DNA from: CAMDMI01 sp044379485
GTDB taxonomy: Bacteria > Bacteroidota > Bacteroidia > Cytophagales > Flexibacteraceae
Assembly (NCBI GenBank): GCA_044379485.1
Contig: JBIPOE010000003.1
Location: forward strand, 1-64,000
DNA length: 64,000 nucleotides
Direction of reading: 5' to 3'
Shown here: positions 16,601 to 25,072 of the stretch, in pieces
How the letters are laid out: every line of letters begins with the position of its first letter
How positions within the stretch are numbered: position 1 is the stretch's first letter
The notes under the pieces: model-generated
Seen by the model: the letters and a program-made list of their open reading frames with translations, nothing else
Database searches by the model: none
Told to the model about the DNA's origin: nothing
Position numbers and translations under genes: made by a program

Positions 16601-18951
16601 TCTAATTGATTGAATAAAAAGCGATTGTCATTGGTAAACCCGATTGAATTCCATTTGCCTTCTGACAAATCCAATTTAAGAATCTCATATTTTGTGGCCT
16701 CAGGAATCAAATTCCAGGTAAGGGAAGCGGTTTGATTGCAAGATTGAATACTTAGGTTTGGTTTTTGAGAAATGGCTATTCCACTTACATTTGAAAGCAC
16801 AAAATCGCTTCCAACCGTTGCATTTAATCTGTAGTAGCGTTTTTCAAAACTTGAATTGGGTAAAACAATACTTTGAAACAAGGCCATAGGATTATTAATA
16901 GTTGAAACCTGAGCAAATCCTGAAACGGAATCCAAACTGCTTTCCAATACCATTTGGCTTGGATTCATTTCTGCCATATCCCATTGAAATTTAATGCTTT
17001 GGCCAGCCTGGACAAATGTGCCAGCACCTGGACTTGTTAATATCAATTCAGGCATTTGCCATTCATATGTGATCCAGTATTTTTGATTGATTCCTGAAAT
17101 TAGTTTTGCATTAACTTTAATACTAATATTTTCACCGCCGTTAACTGGAAGCGTAACCTGTTCCATGTTGTTAAGGGTATCCACTTTTCGAGTGGCTGCT
17201 AATCCAACTGAGGCTGGTGCAGGATTCAAAACCCATGGTAAAAAAGTAATACCTGAGCCATTCAATACATTCAAATCCAGATTGTTGATCAATGCTTTTG
17301 TGGCGCCAGATGTAGCCGCAGGATCAGACCACGATAGCATCACTTTCAAACCTTTCGCATTGGCGGGTGCTGTTACATTAAACTGATTTAATCCATTTGA
17401 AACAATAGTACCAGATCTAAACCATTGATTAACAATAGATCTTCTTGCCCGTCTTGCGTTTACTCTCCCATAACCATAACTGTAGTCCACATTGGCTTGG
17501 CCCAGGTCTTCAGCGGTATTGCAAACCAAGGCTTTCAAAAGAGCTGCTTCCGGAAGTTCTTGATTGTTCGATATTTTATATTGTTGGGTAAGCAAAGCCA
17601 AAACTCCTGTTAACACTGGGGCTGCCATAGAAGTACCACCTTTTTCTCCATAAGCGTCAAAAGGAACTGTTGAAAAAATCTGATTTCCATTGGCGACAAT
17701 TTCTGGTTTTACTCGTCCATCCCGCACTGGACCCCTTGAGCTAAACCAGGCAAATTGATCCTGACCAGAGCTGGAACCAACAGTAAGCGCATTTTTAGAA
17801 ACAGGGTAACCTTCCGATATGGTGTTATATCCACCAGGAAATGGGCTGCAAGCCGAACCACCTTGATTACCAGCAGCAAACACATGCAAAATGTCGGTTT
17901 GGCTATTCATTTGGGCATCCAGAAAAGAGGAGGTTGAAGAGTAATTCCCTGCTCTGGAACAATTTAAATTGACTCCATAAGAATTGTTAATCAGCGTTAC
18001 GCCATAGTTTTGGCGCAAAGAAGCAGCCAAGGAAATGACTGATGAGGTTTGATGATTGTAAACCGTCAGACCTGGGGCAAGGCCTTTTTTATCAGCTTGA
18101 AGTAAACCAGCACCAGCGATAATGCCTGTTACATGATCCTGATGATCTGCAAATAATGCGATTTTATTAGAAGTCAGGTTCTTTTGATGGCTTTGCAGAT
18201 CGGCATGAAGTTCTACCCTTCCCCCATCACCAACAGCTACTTTTACCCCCTTTCCATCCAGACCATCTAAACCTAGGCCAACAAAAGTACCTCTGGCATT
18301 GGATGCAGTATTTTGATTGAATGGAACAATGTCGCCTTCAGACTCTTCCAACCATTGAATCCATTCCTGAGTGGCAAGTTCGGAAAGTCCTTCACTGGTA
18401 ACAGAAAGGCTCCATTTTTGAATATAACCATCCCAAACTTCTGATATTTGGCCCCAGGATTCTTTCCAGTTTTTTCTAAGAGATATTTCTGATAATCCAG
18501 AATGTGGAACCAGATTGATACTGATTCGACTATTTTTGGCCTGAAGTTTTAACTTATCTTTCAGACCTTGCGAAAGCCGAATGGCGGAAGGATACTCCGC
18601 AATTTCTGCAACTCCGGCTGTTGCCAGATTAGAAATTGACGTATTGGCATTTGAACTGGCAATGAAATATCCATTACCAATTGACTGTCCAAGGATGAGT
18701 CCAAGGCTGGACAAATTCTGGATTTGTTTTGCAGATTGGGGTTCTGATAGTCGGAGTATCCAAAATTGCCTTCTGGCCATCGTGGGTGCTCCTTTCGACA
18801 ATCTTGTTTTTGATGCTTTTGCCGGACTATCAAGTTTAATCAGAGATCCACGAAACTGGATTTCCGACTGAGCCTGAGTGAACAATACAAAAGACAGCAT
18901 TAAAGCGACTGCCCCCAGAACCCTGCTCATCATTTTAAGCAGGCTGTTCAT
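13675..18951 (-). CDS. Very large subtilisin-like (S8) serine protease with T9SS sorting domain
   Basis: A 1758-residue secreted protease. It has a signal peptide (about 1-28, ending FVLFTQAQS), an N-terminal pro-region (about 30-215), and an S8 peptidase domain (about 225-500). The triad is Asp242 (VAVGDGGRV), His273 (QDHVTGIIAG) and Ser441 (GGTSMAAPVLTG), with the oxyanion Asn in FAAGNQGG. After it come a CARDB-like/fibronectin-like stretch (about 500-950) and two jelly-roll, MAM-like repeats, one with AIDNLL and one with GIGIDDIHIE. A T9SS type A domain ends the protein (IQIVNPAREKLTISG, SDILGRPMASF, LPAGNYFVRI). The size is large compared with 350-700 residues for ordinary subtilases. It stands alone, convergent with the toxin remnant. 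Confidence 0.9.
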   Translation of the reverse strand: MNSLLKMMSRVLGAVALMLSFVLFTQAQSEIQFRGSLIKLDSPAKASKTRLSKGAPTMARRQFWILRLSEPQSAKQIQNLSSLGLILGQSIGNGYFIASSNANTSISNLATAGVAEIAEYPSAIRLSQGLKDKLKLQAKNSRISINLVPHSGLSEISLRKNWKESWGQISEVWDGYIQKWSLSVTSEGLSELATQEWIQWLEESEGDIVPFNQNTASNARGTFVGLGLDGLDGKGVKVAVGDGGRVELHADLQSHQKNLTSNKIALFADHQDHVTGIIAGAGLLQADKKGLAPGLTVYNHQTSSVISLAASLRQNYGVTLINNSYGVNLNCSRAGNYSSTSSFLDAQMNSQTDILHVFAAGNQGGSACSPFPGGYNTISEGYPVSKNALTVGSSSGQDQFAWFSSRGPVRDGRVKPEIVANGNQIFSTVPFDAYGEKGGTSMAAPVLTGVLALLTQQYKISNNQELPEAALLKALVCNTAEDLGQANVDYSYGYGRVNARRARRSIVNQWFRSGTIVSNGLNQFNVTAPANAKGLKVMLSWSDPAATSGATKALINNLDLNVLNGSGITFLPWVLNPAPASVGLAATRKVDTLNNMEQVTLPVNGGENISIKVNAKLISGINQKYWITYEWQMPELILTSPGAGTFVQAGQSIKFQWDMAEMNPSQMVLESSLDSVSGFAQVSTINNPMALFQSIVLPNSSFEKRYYRLNATVGSDFVLSNVSGIAISQKPNLSIQSCNQTASLTWNLIPEATKYEILKLDLSEGKWNSIGFTNDNRFLFNQLENNIRYGFAVRPWFGNSVGMQSDGKMITPAPGNCPWNPDLGIASIIKPESVRLETPSASQQIPASVNIQNFGNQAITAQYIVIFYQVGNGTTHQFNHYVSLQAGESQTVVLPQVVLPTTAGTFELKVWHNLVNDLNVGNDTLKHSFRLINNPPLALPWSFNAENLPGQTINNDAFAISGADFLQFTSSEAARLRTSISPQPEYFGVKSIYLDKSNIDGKTGTSDLIFTLNLAQYALTDQLILDFDWLPLGSLSVGNSLWVRTNETAEWKEVKRFWQETYIPSQSISFIGINLKNYFLNEALTSSFQIKFTFSGLRPSDIPLGGGYAIDNLLLSIPVKDVVVKRLLGPSEGCVDNAIVKKVKVRLLNNSDSALSNSSIGYQIIGQNPVVETVPFIAAHDSLDYEFTDSIPKNLVGKLLFKIWVRSQSDNYPTNDTIRNLSVFISPKVSTFPYYEGFETNDGKWKSYGEKSSWAWGKPSPSLTIIDTAANGKNIWATNLSGNYNGNELSYLESPCFDVQSLTGDFQFSFNSIQQLEQEYDFAWLEMSEDGTGWTKVGQKGSGTNWYNHDSHQWTGTKKHWSVNSINISQTGILNKKNVRFRFAFSSDISLSFEGIGIDDIHIEPGLSILIDSSFQQSSPQSFITSWVQFGKGKDIVAEIEKRPELGAIDLQMKKNEGAMRFSEYIPYLDRNYYIKPEIQPTAPVKVRLFIKDEELSRLQEFDPNLESFQQMGIYKYDGPNEDLTLANNSEQLGNHEFIKASQVLKVPTAGGYFLEFQISSFSEFYIASQTLVGGEEVLPVKLISFLANRNGNEGQVELEWKTASESNCDRFELSYSCDGKRFAKIADVRPQGKENQGFTYTKLHTPASCSAPNLIYKLSQFETGKTEAVLEMKAVCANPNFGGNTIQIVNPAREKLTISGLNGATQIELSDILGRPMASFSSDESTTEQDISTLPAGNYFVRIKGEVESKTYRVLKQ

Positions 18952-19339
18952 AAATTTATCTACTAAATAGGGTAAAGGTCCTGGAGGCTGACCAAGTCAT
19001 CCTATTCGTCATAAAGCTTAAAGAGAAATCTTTGAGCAATCGATTCAAATGGGATTTGCCTTTTGGACAACACAAAGGTGAAGGATGGATATGGTTTATT
19101 GAATTTCAATTCTTTACAAATACGTCGCTTGTCCAGTTTTGAGAATAGAAAGTAGTTTTTAGCGGAAAATTGAAGTATAAACTTAAAAACTGACATGGTT
19201 TTTTTCAAAGAAAAGTGGACAACCAACAATTGGAAAATCAAGTTATTCAGCTTTTCGGATAATCATTTTTGAAAAAGGGAAAATGCTTTTACAACTTGCA
19301 AGCCCGATATTCGAGATAAAATAACCAAAACGTAAAAAC
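18952..19339. other. Gap upstream of the S8 protease and the dehydratase gene
   Basis: 388 bases between two divergent genes. I see no RNA gene and no recognised protein remnant. A 79-codon open frame on the minus strand (19002-19241) has no family resemblance and an AT-driven composition. The region presumably holds both promoters; CTTGCAAG at about 19297 is a small palindrome 35 bases before the dehydratase start, of unknown meaning. Confidence 0.35.
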
Positions 19340-20983
19340 ATGATAGCAAAAGTATTAAAGGTGCACGGAGCAGATAATGTAATAGTTGCCCTTACGGATT
19401 TAGAACAAGGAAGCCAAATTTCTTACGAAGGCCAATCCTACACTTTGGTGAACAAAATTCCAGCCAAACACAAGTTTACAACCACAGACTTGCAAATTGG
19501 TGATTCAGTATTTATGTATGGCGTTTTGGTTGGCAAAGCTTCTCAGGAAATTCCGGCTGGAGGATTGATACATACTGGGAATTTAAAACATGCTTCCTCA
19601 GATTATTTTGGCAAAACAAAAGAATACCATTGGAAAGCGCCTGATGTCAGCCATTTCGAAAACAAGCAATTCCTTGGTTATCATCGAAATGATGGCACCG
19701 TGGGTACGGCAAATTATTGGATTTTTATCCCAACTGTTTTTTGCGAAAACAGGAATCTTGATTTTATTAAGGAGGCTTTAAATAAGGAACTAGGTTATGC
19801 CCCTTCTGAAAAATACAAGCAGTTTGCCAACCAATTGGTTGATTTATACAAAAACGGAGCGTTGTCAGAGGCCAGTTTACCAGCCATTGAAGAAACAGAA
19901 ATTTCCACAAAACGGGTTTTTCCACATGTAGATGGCATCACATTTTTAAACCATCAGGGTGGTTGTGGCGGCACACGCCAGGATTCAGAAGTGCTAAAAA
20001 GGCTATTGGCCAGTTATGTGGACCATCCAAATGTGGCGGGGGCAACGGTGTTAAGCCTTGGTTGTCAGCACCTTCAGTTGGATGATTTTATGGCAGAACT
20101 AAAAAGAAGAAATCCAGCGTTTGATAAACCTGTTTTTACTTTTGAACAACAAACCAGCCAGTCCGAAGAGCAATTGATTAAGGAAGCGATTTCTAAAACC
20201 TTTTTTGGCTTGATTGAGGCCAATAAAAATGAGCGGAAACCAGCACCACTTTCCAAACTTAGGCTTGGTGTAAAGTGCGGTGGTTCAGATGGTTTTTCAG
20301 GAATTTCGGCAAATCCAGCAGTTGGGCACGCGGCAGATCTCCTGGTTGCTTTGGGTGGATCAGTGCTTTTGGCTGAATTCCCGGAGTTAAATGGTGTGGA
20401 GCAAGAGTTGGCCGATCGTTGTGAAACACCTGAACTTGCTGCAAAATTTGTGCATCTCATGAAATCTTATTCTGCTCAAGCCCAAGCGGTTGGTTCTGGT
20501 TTTGATATGAATCCAAGTCCTGGAAACATAAAAGATGGATTGATAACCGATGCCATAAAATCAGCTGGAGCAGCCAAGAAAGGTGGAACGGCACCCATAA
20601 CCGATGTTTTGGATTATACAGAACCTGTTACAAAACCAGGCCTGAATCTGGTTTGCACGCCTGGAAACGATGTAGAAGCAACCACAGGAAAAGCATCAGC
20701 CGGTGCCACTTTGATTTTATTTACCACTGGTCTGGGCACTCCAACTGGAAATCCAATTTGTCCGGTTATCAAAGTTTCAACCAACAATACCTTGGCACAA
20801 AAGATGAGCGATATTATCGATATTGATACGGGCGATGTGATTTCAAAAGGCGTTTCCATCAGCGAAATGGGCGAAAAAATCCTTGATTTTTGCATTAAGG
20901 TGGCTTCAGGGGAAATCATTCCAAAAGCAGTTCAGTTGCAGCAGGACGATTTTATTCCCTGGAAAAGAGGAGTTAGTTTGTAA
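19340..20983 (+). CDS. uxaA: Altronate dehydratase/UxaA family hydro-lyase
   Basis: Dehydrates a hexonate such as D-altronate to 2-keto-3-deoxygluconate, in the hexuronate catabolic route. The 547-residue product has an N-terminal SAF domain (about 1-100, VLKVHGADNVIVAL...GLIHTGN) and a large UxaA/GarD-type domain. Family hallmarks seen are GYHRNDGTVGTANYWIFIPTV, HQGGCGGTRQD, LGCQHLQLD, and LKCGG-like LGVKCGGSDGFSGISANPA, plus the end region GLGTPTGNPICPVIKVSTN. The kept cysteines probably bind the iron centre. No other uronate genes (uxaB, uxaC, kdgK) are in view, so substrate choice among altronate and galactarate is not settled; length and residues fit UxaA better. Confidence 0.85.
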   Translation: MIAKVLKVHGADNVIVALTDLEQGSQISYEGQSYTLVNKIPAKHKFTTTDLQIGDSVFMYGVLVGKASQEIPAGGLIHTGNLKHASSDYFGKTKEYHWKAPDVSHFENKQFLGYHRNDGTVGTANYWIFIPTVFCENRNLDFIKEALNKELGYAPSEKYKQFANQLVDLYKNGALSEASLPAIEETEISTKRVFPHVDGITFLNHQGGCGGTRQDSEVLKRLLASYVDHPNVAGATVLSLGCQHLQLDDFMAELKRRNPAFDKPVFTFEQQTSQSEEQLIKEAISKTFFGLIEANKNERKPAPLSKLRLGVKCGGSDGFSGISANPAVGHAADLLVALGGSVLLAEFPELNGVEQELADRCETPELAAKFVHLMKSYSAQAQAVGSGFDMNPSPGNIKDGLITDAIKSAGAAKKGGTAPITDVLDYTEPVTKPGLNLVCTPGNDVEATTGKASAGATLILFTTGLGTPTGNPICPVIKVSTNNTLAQKMSDIIDIDTGDVISKGVSISEMGEKILDFCIKVASGEIIPKAVQLQQDDFIPWKRGVSL

Positions 20984-21041
20984 GGAAGAGATTTTTAAAA
21001 AGCTGATCTGCTACATTATCATTCAACAGTGAACGAATCTT

Positions 21042-21923
21042 CTATTGTTCATCAAAGAAGTCTTCATCAATTTGTTTAATTTCATATGTCGTTCTAACTT
21101 GAATCCCTACGTTAAATTCATGCATAAGTGTAACTAATTTTTTCCCATCCAAGCAGATTATTTTATGGTGGGCTGAACGAGCTTTTTCAATTGCCTTCTC
21201 ATCAAATTCCGATGTAGTTACAAAAACACCCTTATTTGTGTCACCGCTCATAGCCCCTATAAAATTCCGAATATCTTTCTCTCTAACTTTGCCTTCATTA
21301 AACCGTTTTGCTTGAATATAAATCTTATCCAATCCTAGTTTATCTTCATTAATAATTCCGTCAATTCCTCCATCACCGGATTTTGAGGTCTCAATAAAAT
21401 CTCCATATCCCATTTTCTTAAGAAGCATAAGTACAACTTTTTCAAAAAAATAAGGATCAATTTTTTTGAGTTTAAGTAAAAGTTCATTTTTAACATCATT
21501 TTCTATCATACCGAAACCTTGGTCAATAAGGTCTTGTGGAGAAGAAATATCAGCTTTAGGTTTTTCTATTACTGGATCTAAGCCTTTTTCCTGTTTATAA
21601 AATTCAAACAAAGTGCTTTCATTTTCCAAATCTCCTAATGATAAATTTGAAGAATGATTTTTGCCTTTTTCAGTAATTTGAACATGCCCTCTTTCTGGAA
21701 AAAAAACATACCCACCTTTTTTTAAATATGATTTTCCCCATGCAATTCTATTATCGATTAGCAAGTCGCCAGATTTAGTTTCTAGCTTCATTTGGTCTTC
21801 ACTCAGACCTGAGTAAAACTTGGTTTTAACTTCTTGTATTAACTCTCTTGACTTATACACCTTGCCAGATTTAAGAATCTCCAGCATAGGAATAAAGGTT
21901 TCATCAAACTTTGGTATTTCCAT
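21042..21923 (-). CDS. mrr: Mrr-type methyl-directed restriction endonuclease
   Basis: Restricts DNA carrying methylated bases, in the cytoplasm, and needs no partner methylase. The 293-residue product has an N-terminal winged-helix Mrr_N domain (about 5-95) and a C-terminal PD-(D/E)xK nuclease fold (about 150-265). The visible core is Glu161 (YFFEKVV), Asp188 (SGDGGIDGI) and Gln204-x-Lys206 (YIQAKRF), the Mrr variant of the DxK motif, and is complete. Base composition looks more AT-rich than the flanking genes, and it sits as a single gene with no modification gene nearby, so acquisition by transfer is plausible. It is convergent with the dehydratase. Confidence 0.88.
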   Translation of the reverse strand: MEIPKFDETFIPMLEILKSGKVYKSRELIQEVKTKFYSGLSEDQMKLETKSGDLLIDNRIAWGKSYLKKGGYVFFPERGHVQITEKGKNHSSNLSLGDLENESTLFEFYKQEKGLDPVIEKPKADISSPQDLIDQGFGMIENDVKNELLLKLKKIDPYFFEKVVLMLLKKMGYGDFIETSKSGDGGIDGIINEDKLGLDKIYIQAKRFNEGKVREKDIRNFIGAMSGDTNKGVFVTTSEFDEKAIEKARSAHHKIICLDGKKLVTLMHEFNVGIQVRTTYEIKQIDEDFFDEQ

Positions 21924-22054
21924 TTATCTTTCTTTAAAGTAAAGTGTTTTGCATTCGTAAAAATATTGATTTTTCATAAAACTGGAGTAATTCATATGTT
22001 ACCCAAAATTTTCTAAAAATCGAATTTTAGGCATTAAGTGTTTGGGGTTTCTTC

Positions 22055-22612
22055 TTATTCATCTTTGATTTGAAATGCTACGCCTCCGGAAACAACAAAT
22101 TTCATAGCGTCAGAACTTTTCCAATCCAATGGCTTTATCCTTTCTCCAGGGACAATCATTACCTCTCCTGAAATGTTGTAGGAATGTGGAAAATAAACAG
22201 CCATGCTACCCGATTCAAAGTTCTGGTCCAAAGTACTTTGGGTAATAAACCCGACTTTCTTAATTCCTGATTGTGGAACAAATTCCACCAAAACAGGCTG
22301 ATCAAATTTGCGTTTATCTCCTACAAATGCTGAAAGCAGGTCTTTTACAGAACTATAAATCAGAGCCGCAAGCGGAACTTTTGTGATCAGTTTTTCCAAT
22401 TGGCCCAATAGTGGATCAATCAAAAAAGTTTGGCTTAAAGCGCCTATCAAAGTGATGCTGCCAAGCACTATGAGTAAGCCCAGCCCAGGATATTCAATAT
22501 TAAAAAAGCTATCAACAAAACGTAGGGCAGAAACCAGAACGTATGCTGTAATGGCCACAGGAGCCACCAATAAAAGTCCACGAAAAAAGGAAGCCAAAAC
22601 TCTTTGCAGCAT
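22055..22612 (-). CDS. DUF502 membrane protein
   Basis: The 185-residue product has two N-terminal membrane helices (about residues 8-30 and 45-66) and a soluble part with the DUF502 hallmarks: GLLLVAPVAITAYV at the start, PLAALIYSSVKDLLSAF in the middle, and FPHSYNISGEVMIVPGERI near the end. I choose ATG 22612 over TTG 22639 because the added nine residues are not family-like. The family is widespread, is thought to be an inner-membrane protein of unknown function, and in some species lies near envelope genes. Nothing here fixes its role. Confidence 0.8.
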   Translation of the reverse strand: MLQRVLASFFRGLLLVAPVAITAYVLVSALRFVDSFFNIEYPGLGLLIVLGSITLIGALSQTFLIDPLLGQLEKLITKVPLAALIYSSVKDLLSAFVGDKRKFDQPVLVEFVPQSGIKKVGFITQSTLDQNFESGSMAVYFPHSYNISGEVMIVPGERIKPLDWKSSDAMKFVVSGGVAFQIKDE

Positions 22613-22836
22613 AAAATAACATTTAATATTGATCCGCAAATATGGCTGAGTTCAAGAAAAGAAAATGAGAATCGTATGTATAAGTCAGTTTTTAAAGTTG
22701 AGGGAAGTGCCCAAAACGACCCATTTCAGAATTCATACAAAATTTTATTATCAGCGATAAGAATCTGAAAATTAACGAACTATGGTTTCAAAACATAAAA
22801 CACACAATTTAAAAATCGATGCTTTTGCATTTGTCT

Positions 22837-22844
22837 TATATTTG
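22837..22844 (+). promoter_or_regulatory. Bacteroidota-type -7 element before ricT homologue
   Basis: TATATTTG matches the Bacteroidota -7 consensus TAnnTTTG exactly and lies 47 bases before the start codon. No convincing -33 TTG is found at the usual 19-21 base spacing, so the assignment rests on the -7 motif and the position. Confidence 0.4.
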
Positions 22845-22891
22845 ACTTTTTGTCATTAGACGCTTCGTAAATTTTAATATATTGATAGTAA

Positions 22892-24526
22892 ATGGGTTGC
22901 GGTTCTTGTAGTAGTGGAGGCTGCTCTACAAAATCCTCAGGTAGCAAATCTGGTGGATGCACGTCCTGCAGTGGAGGATCTTGTAATGTGCTCAGCACCA
23001 CCGATTGGTTGGGAGATATTTTTGATTGGGTAAATGAGTCTTACAGGGATCTGGTAGAAGTCCGGTTTAAAGGCGGACGAAAGGAGTTTTTAATCAATAA
23101 AACATCCAAAAGGCTATACACGGGCGATGGTGTAATGGTTGAAACTGGTGCTGGTTACCATCTTGGTACTGTTTCCCTTCAAGGTGAAATGGCTCATTTG
23201 CAGCTCAAAAAGAAAGCACCCAAAACTCCTTGGCAAGAATTGAAAGCCATAGTCCGGCTTGCAACAGACCGGGATTATGAAAAATACGAAGAAGCCCGAA
23301 ACAGGGAATTGCCTAGTTTATACCGTACCCGTCAAATAGTTGATGAACTAAAATTACCCATGAAGCTTTCCGATGTAGAGTTTCAGGCAGACGGCACAAA
23401 GGCTACTTTTTTCTATTCCTCTGAAGAGCGGGTAGATTTCAGGGAGTTGATAAAAATGCTCGGTACGGAATTCAAGCTTAGGGTAGACATGAGGCAAATA
23501 AGCCTTCGACAGGAAGCAGGAAGAATAGGCGGAATAGGAACTTGTGGAAGAGAACTTTGTTGTTCAACCTGGCTTACAGATTTTAAAGGTGTTGCCACTT
23601 CTGCAGCCCGATACCAGAATTTATCCCTGAATCCAAGCAAACTTTCCGGCCAATGCGGGAGGTTAAAATGTTGCCTGAATTATGAACTTGACACTTATCT
23701 GCAGGAATTGAAAGACATTCCAAAAGTAGAGCGTGATCTTCAAACTCTAAAAGGCAGCGCCAGACTTCAGAAAACGGATATTTTTAAAAAGGTAATGTGG
23801 TTTGCTTACAGCGGTGATGAAAGCAACTGGCAAAAAATTGAAATTCCAAGAGTGAACTACATTCTTGAGATGAATAAAAGAGGCGAAAAACCAACTGCCC
23901 TTACCGAAGAGGAAGAAATCATTCTGGTTGAAGCTGAAAACGAGGTTAAAAATGAAGATCTTTTTGCCCTGGATAAAAAATATTCAAAAGGTAAACCAAA
24001 GAAGAAAAAGAAACCATCCTCAGGATTAGGTCCTGTAAATCAGGCTGCTGCTTTTTCCAATCCTGGGCAAGGCCAGGCCAATGGTCCAAGACCAAATCAG
24101 CCGAATCCAAATCAGCAAAGACCGAATCAACCTGGGCAAAGCCAGCAAAGGCCAAACCAACCCAGACCAAATCAGGGACCAAATGTTGCCGGAAATCAGG
24201 GCAATCCAAACAACCCAACAAGACCTCAGCAGCCGCAAGGCCCAAGTCCAAATCAACCTCAACAAAACAGGGAAAACAGGCCTCCGAATCCAAACCAAAG
24301 GCCTAATCCTAATCAGGGACAGAATCCGAATCAAAGGCCCAATCCGAATCAAGGTCCGAATGCTGCAAATCCAAATAATCCTCAGGCAATTACCGGAGAA
24401 TCCAAGCCTGGAAATCAGCCAAGGAATCCTAATAAGGATAGAAACAGGAACCGCAACCGGAACAGGGATCGGGATAGACCAAATCAAGGTCCGGAAGGTT
24501 CAGGAAATCCACCAGAAAACGCCTAA
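22892..24526 (+). CDS. PSP1/RicT (YaaT)-family protein with Cys-rich start and NPNQ-rich tail
   Basis: RicT-type proteins in Bacillus bind iron-sulfur clusters with RicA/RicF and promote mRNA maturation by RNase Y. This 544-residue protein has the PSP1 domain at about 50-280, with conserved cysteines C218, C223 and C224 (GIGTCGRELCCSTW) and C255, C260 and C261 (GQCGRLKCCLNYE). The first 31 residues are almost only Cys, Gly and Ser (MGCGSCSSGGCS...), as in Bacteroidota homologues. From about residue 370 to the end comes a low-complexity tail, a lysine run and then many NPNQ, RPNQ and QRPNP units, finishing with an Arg/Asp/Asn alternation (NRNRNRDRDRP). The tail length is unusual. The next gene, kdsC-like, starts 21 bases later, so they may be cotranscribed. 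Confidence 0.85.
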   Translation: MGCGSCSSGGCSTKSSGSKSGGCTSCSGGSCNVLSTTDWLGDIFDWVNESYRDLVEVRFKGGRKEFLINKTSKRLYTGDGVMVETGAGYHLGTVSLQGEMAHLQLKKKAPKTPWQELKAIVRLATDRDYEKYEEARNRELPSLYRTRQIVDELKLPMKLSDVEFQADGTKATFFYSSEERVDFRELIKMLGTEFKLRVDMRQISLRQEAGRIGGIGTCGRELCCSTWLTDFKGVATSAARYQNLSLNPSKLSGQCGRLKCCLNYELDTYLQELKDIPKVERDLQTLKGSARLQKTDIFKKVMWFAYSGDESNWQKIEIPRVNYILEMNKRGEKPTALTEEEEIILVEAENEVKNEDLFALDKKYSKGKPKKKKKPSSGLGPVNQAAAFSNPGQGQANGPRPNQPNPNQQRPNQPGQSQQRPNQPRPNQGPNVAGNQGNPNNPTRPQQPQGPSPNQPQQNRENRPPNPNQRPNPNQGQNPNQRPNPNQGPNAANPNNPQAITGESKPGNQPRNPNKDRNRNRNRNRDRDRPNQGPEGSGNPPENA

Positions 24527-24547
24527 ATTTTAATCTGGGAAGTAGTT

Positions 24548-25018
24548 TTGAAAGTAAAATTGTTTTTGACCGATGTAGATGGCGTGCTAACGGATGCTGG
24601 CATGTACTACACTGAAAGTGGGGATGAATTCAAGAAGTTTAATACCCACGATGGCATGGGAATAAAACTTCTCCGCGAAGCAGGCATAAAAACCGGCATC
24701 ATCACTACTGAAAACACAAAAATGGTTGAAAGACGAGCTGCCAAATTGAAGGTGGAATATCTGTATCAGGGTGCATATCCCAAAGTTGCTGCTGCACTTG
24801 ATATCTGTGAAAAAGAAGGACTTACGCTTTCTGACCTAGCCTATATCGGTGATGATGTCAACTGCCTTGAACTGCTTTCAGTTGTGGGATTGGCAGCTTG
24901 TCCACGAAATGCTCTACCTAAAATAAAGGCCATTCCAAACATCATTCAATTGGAAAAAGCTGGAGGAGAAGGTGCTGTACGTGAGTTCATTGAACTCATT
25001 TTGGAGAAGTATTTGTAG
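24548..25018 (+). CDS. kdsC: KdsC-like HAD phosphatase (3-deoxy-D-manno-octulosonate 8-phosphate phosphatase)
   Basis: Probably removes phosphate from KDO-8-P in lipopolysaccharide core synthesis; related sugar phosphatases for sialic-acid-like sugars have the same fold. The 156-residue protein lacks a cap domain and keeps HAD motif I (TDVDGVLTD, nucleophile near residue 9), motif II (IITTENTKM), the KVEYLYQG segment and motif III/IV (YIGDDVNCLELL). Start is TTG 24548, which places the nucleophile at the normal distance from the N-terminus. It follows the ricT homologue by 21 bases. Other KDO genes are not in the window, so the exact substrate is inferred. Confidence 0.8.
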   Translation: MKVKLFLTDVDGVLTDAGMYYTESGDEFKKFNTHDGMGIKLLREAGIKTGIITTENTKMVERRAAKLKVEYLYQGAYPKVAAALDICEKEGLTLSDLAYIGDDVNCLELLSVVGLAACPRNALPKIKAIPNIIQLEKAGGEGAVREFIELILEKYL

Positions 25019-25072
25019 AAATCAGCTATTTTTAGAATAGAACCTTTTAGTCCTAATGAGTTATCCTAAATA

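Noticed and set aside
19002..19241. 79-codon open frame on the minus strand upstream of the S8 protease
   Set aside because: No family resemblance, no clear start signal, and AT-rich composition that gives hydrophobic codons by chance; kept as gap.
24081..24533. Long open frame in a shifted frame over the NPNQ tail of the RicT homologue, and two on the opposite strand
   Set aside because: Low-complexity DNA keeps several frames open at once; the products are repetitive and the true frame is fixed by the PSP1 domain upstream.
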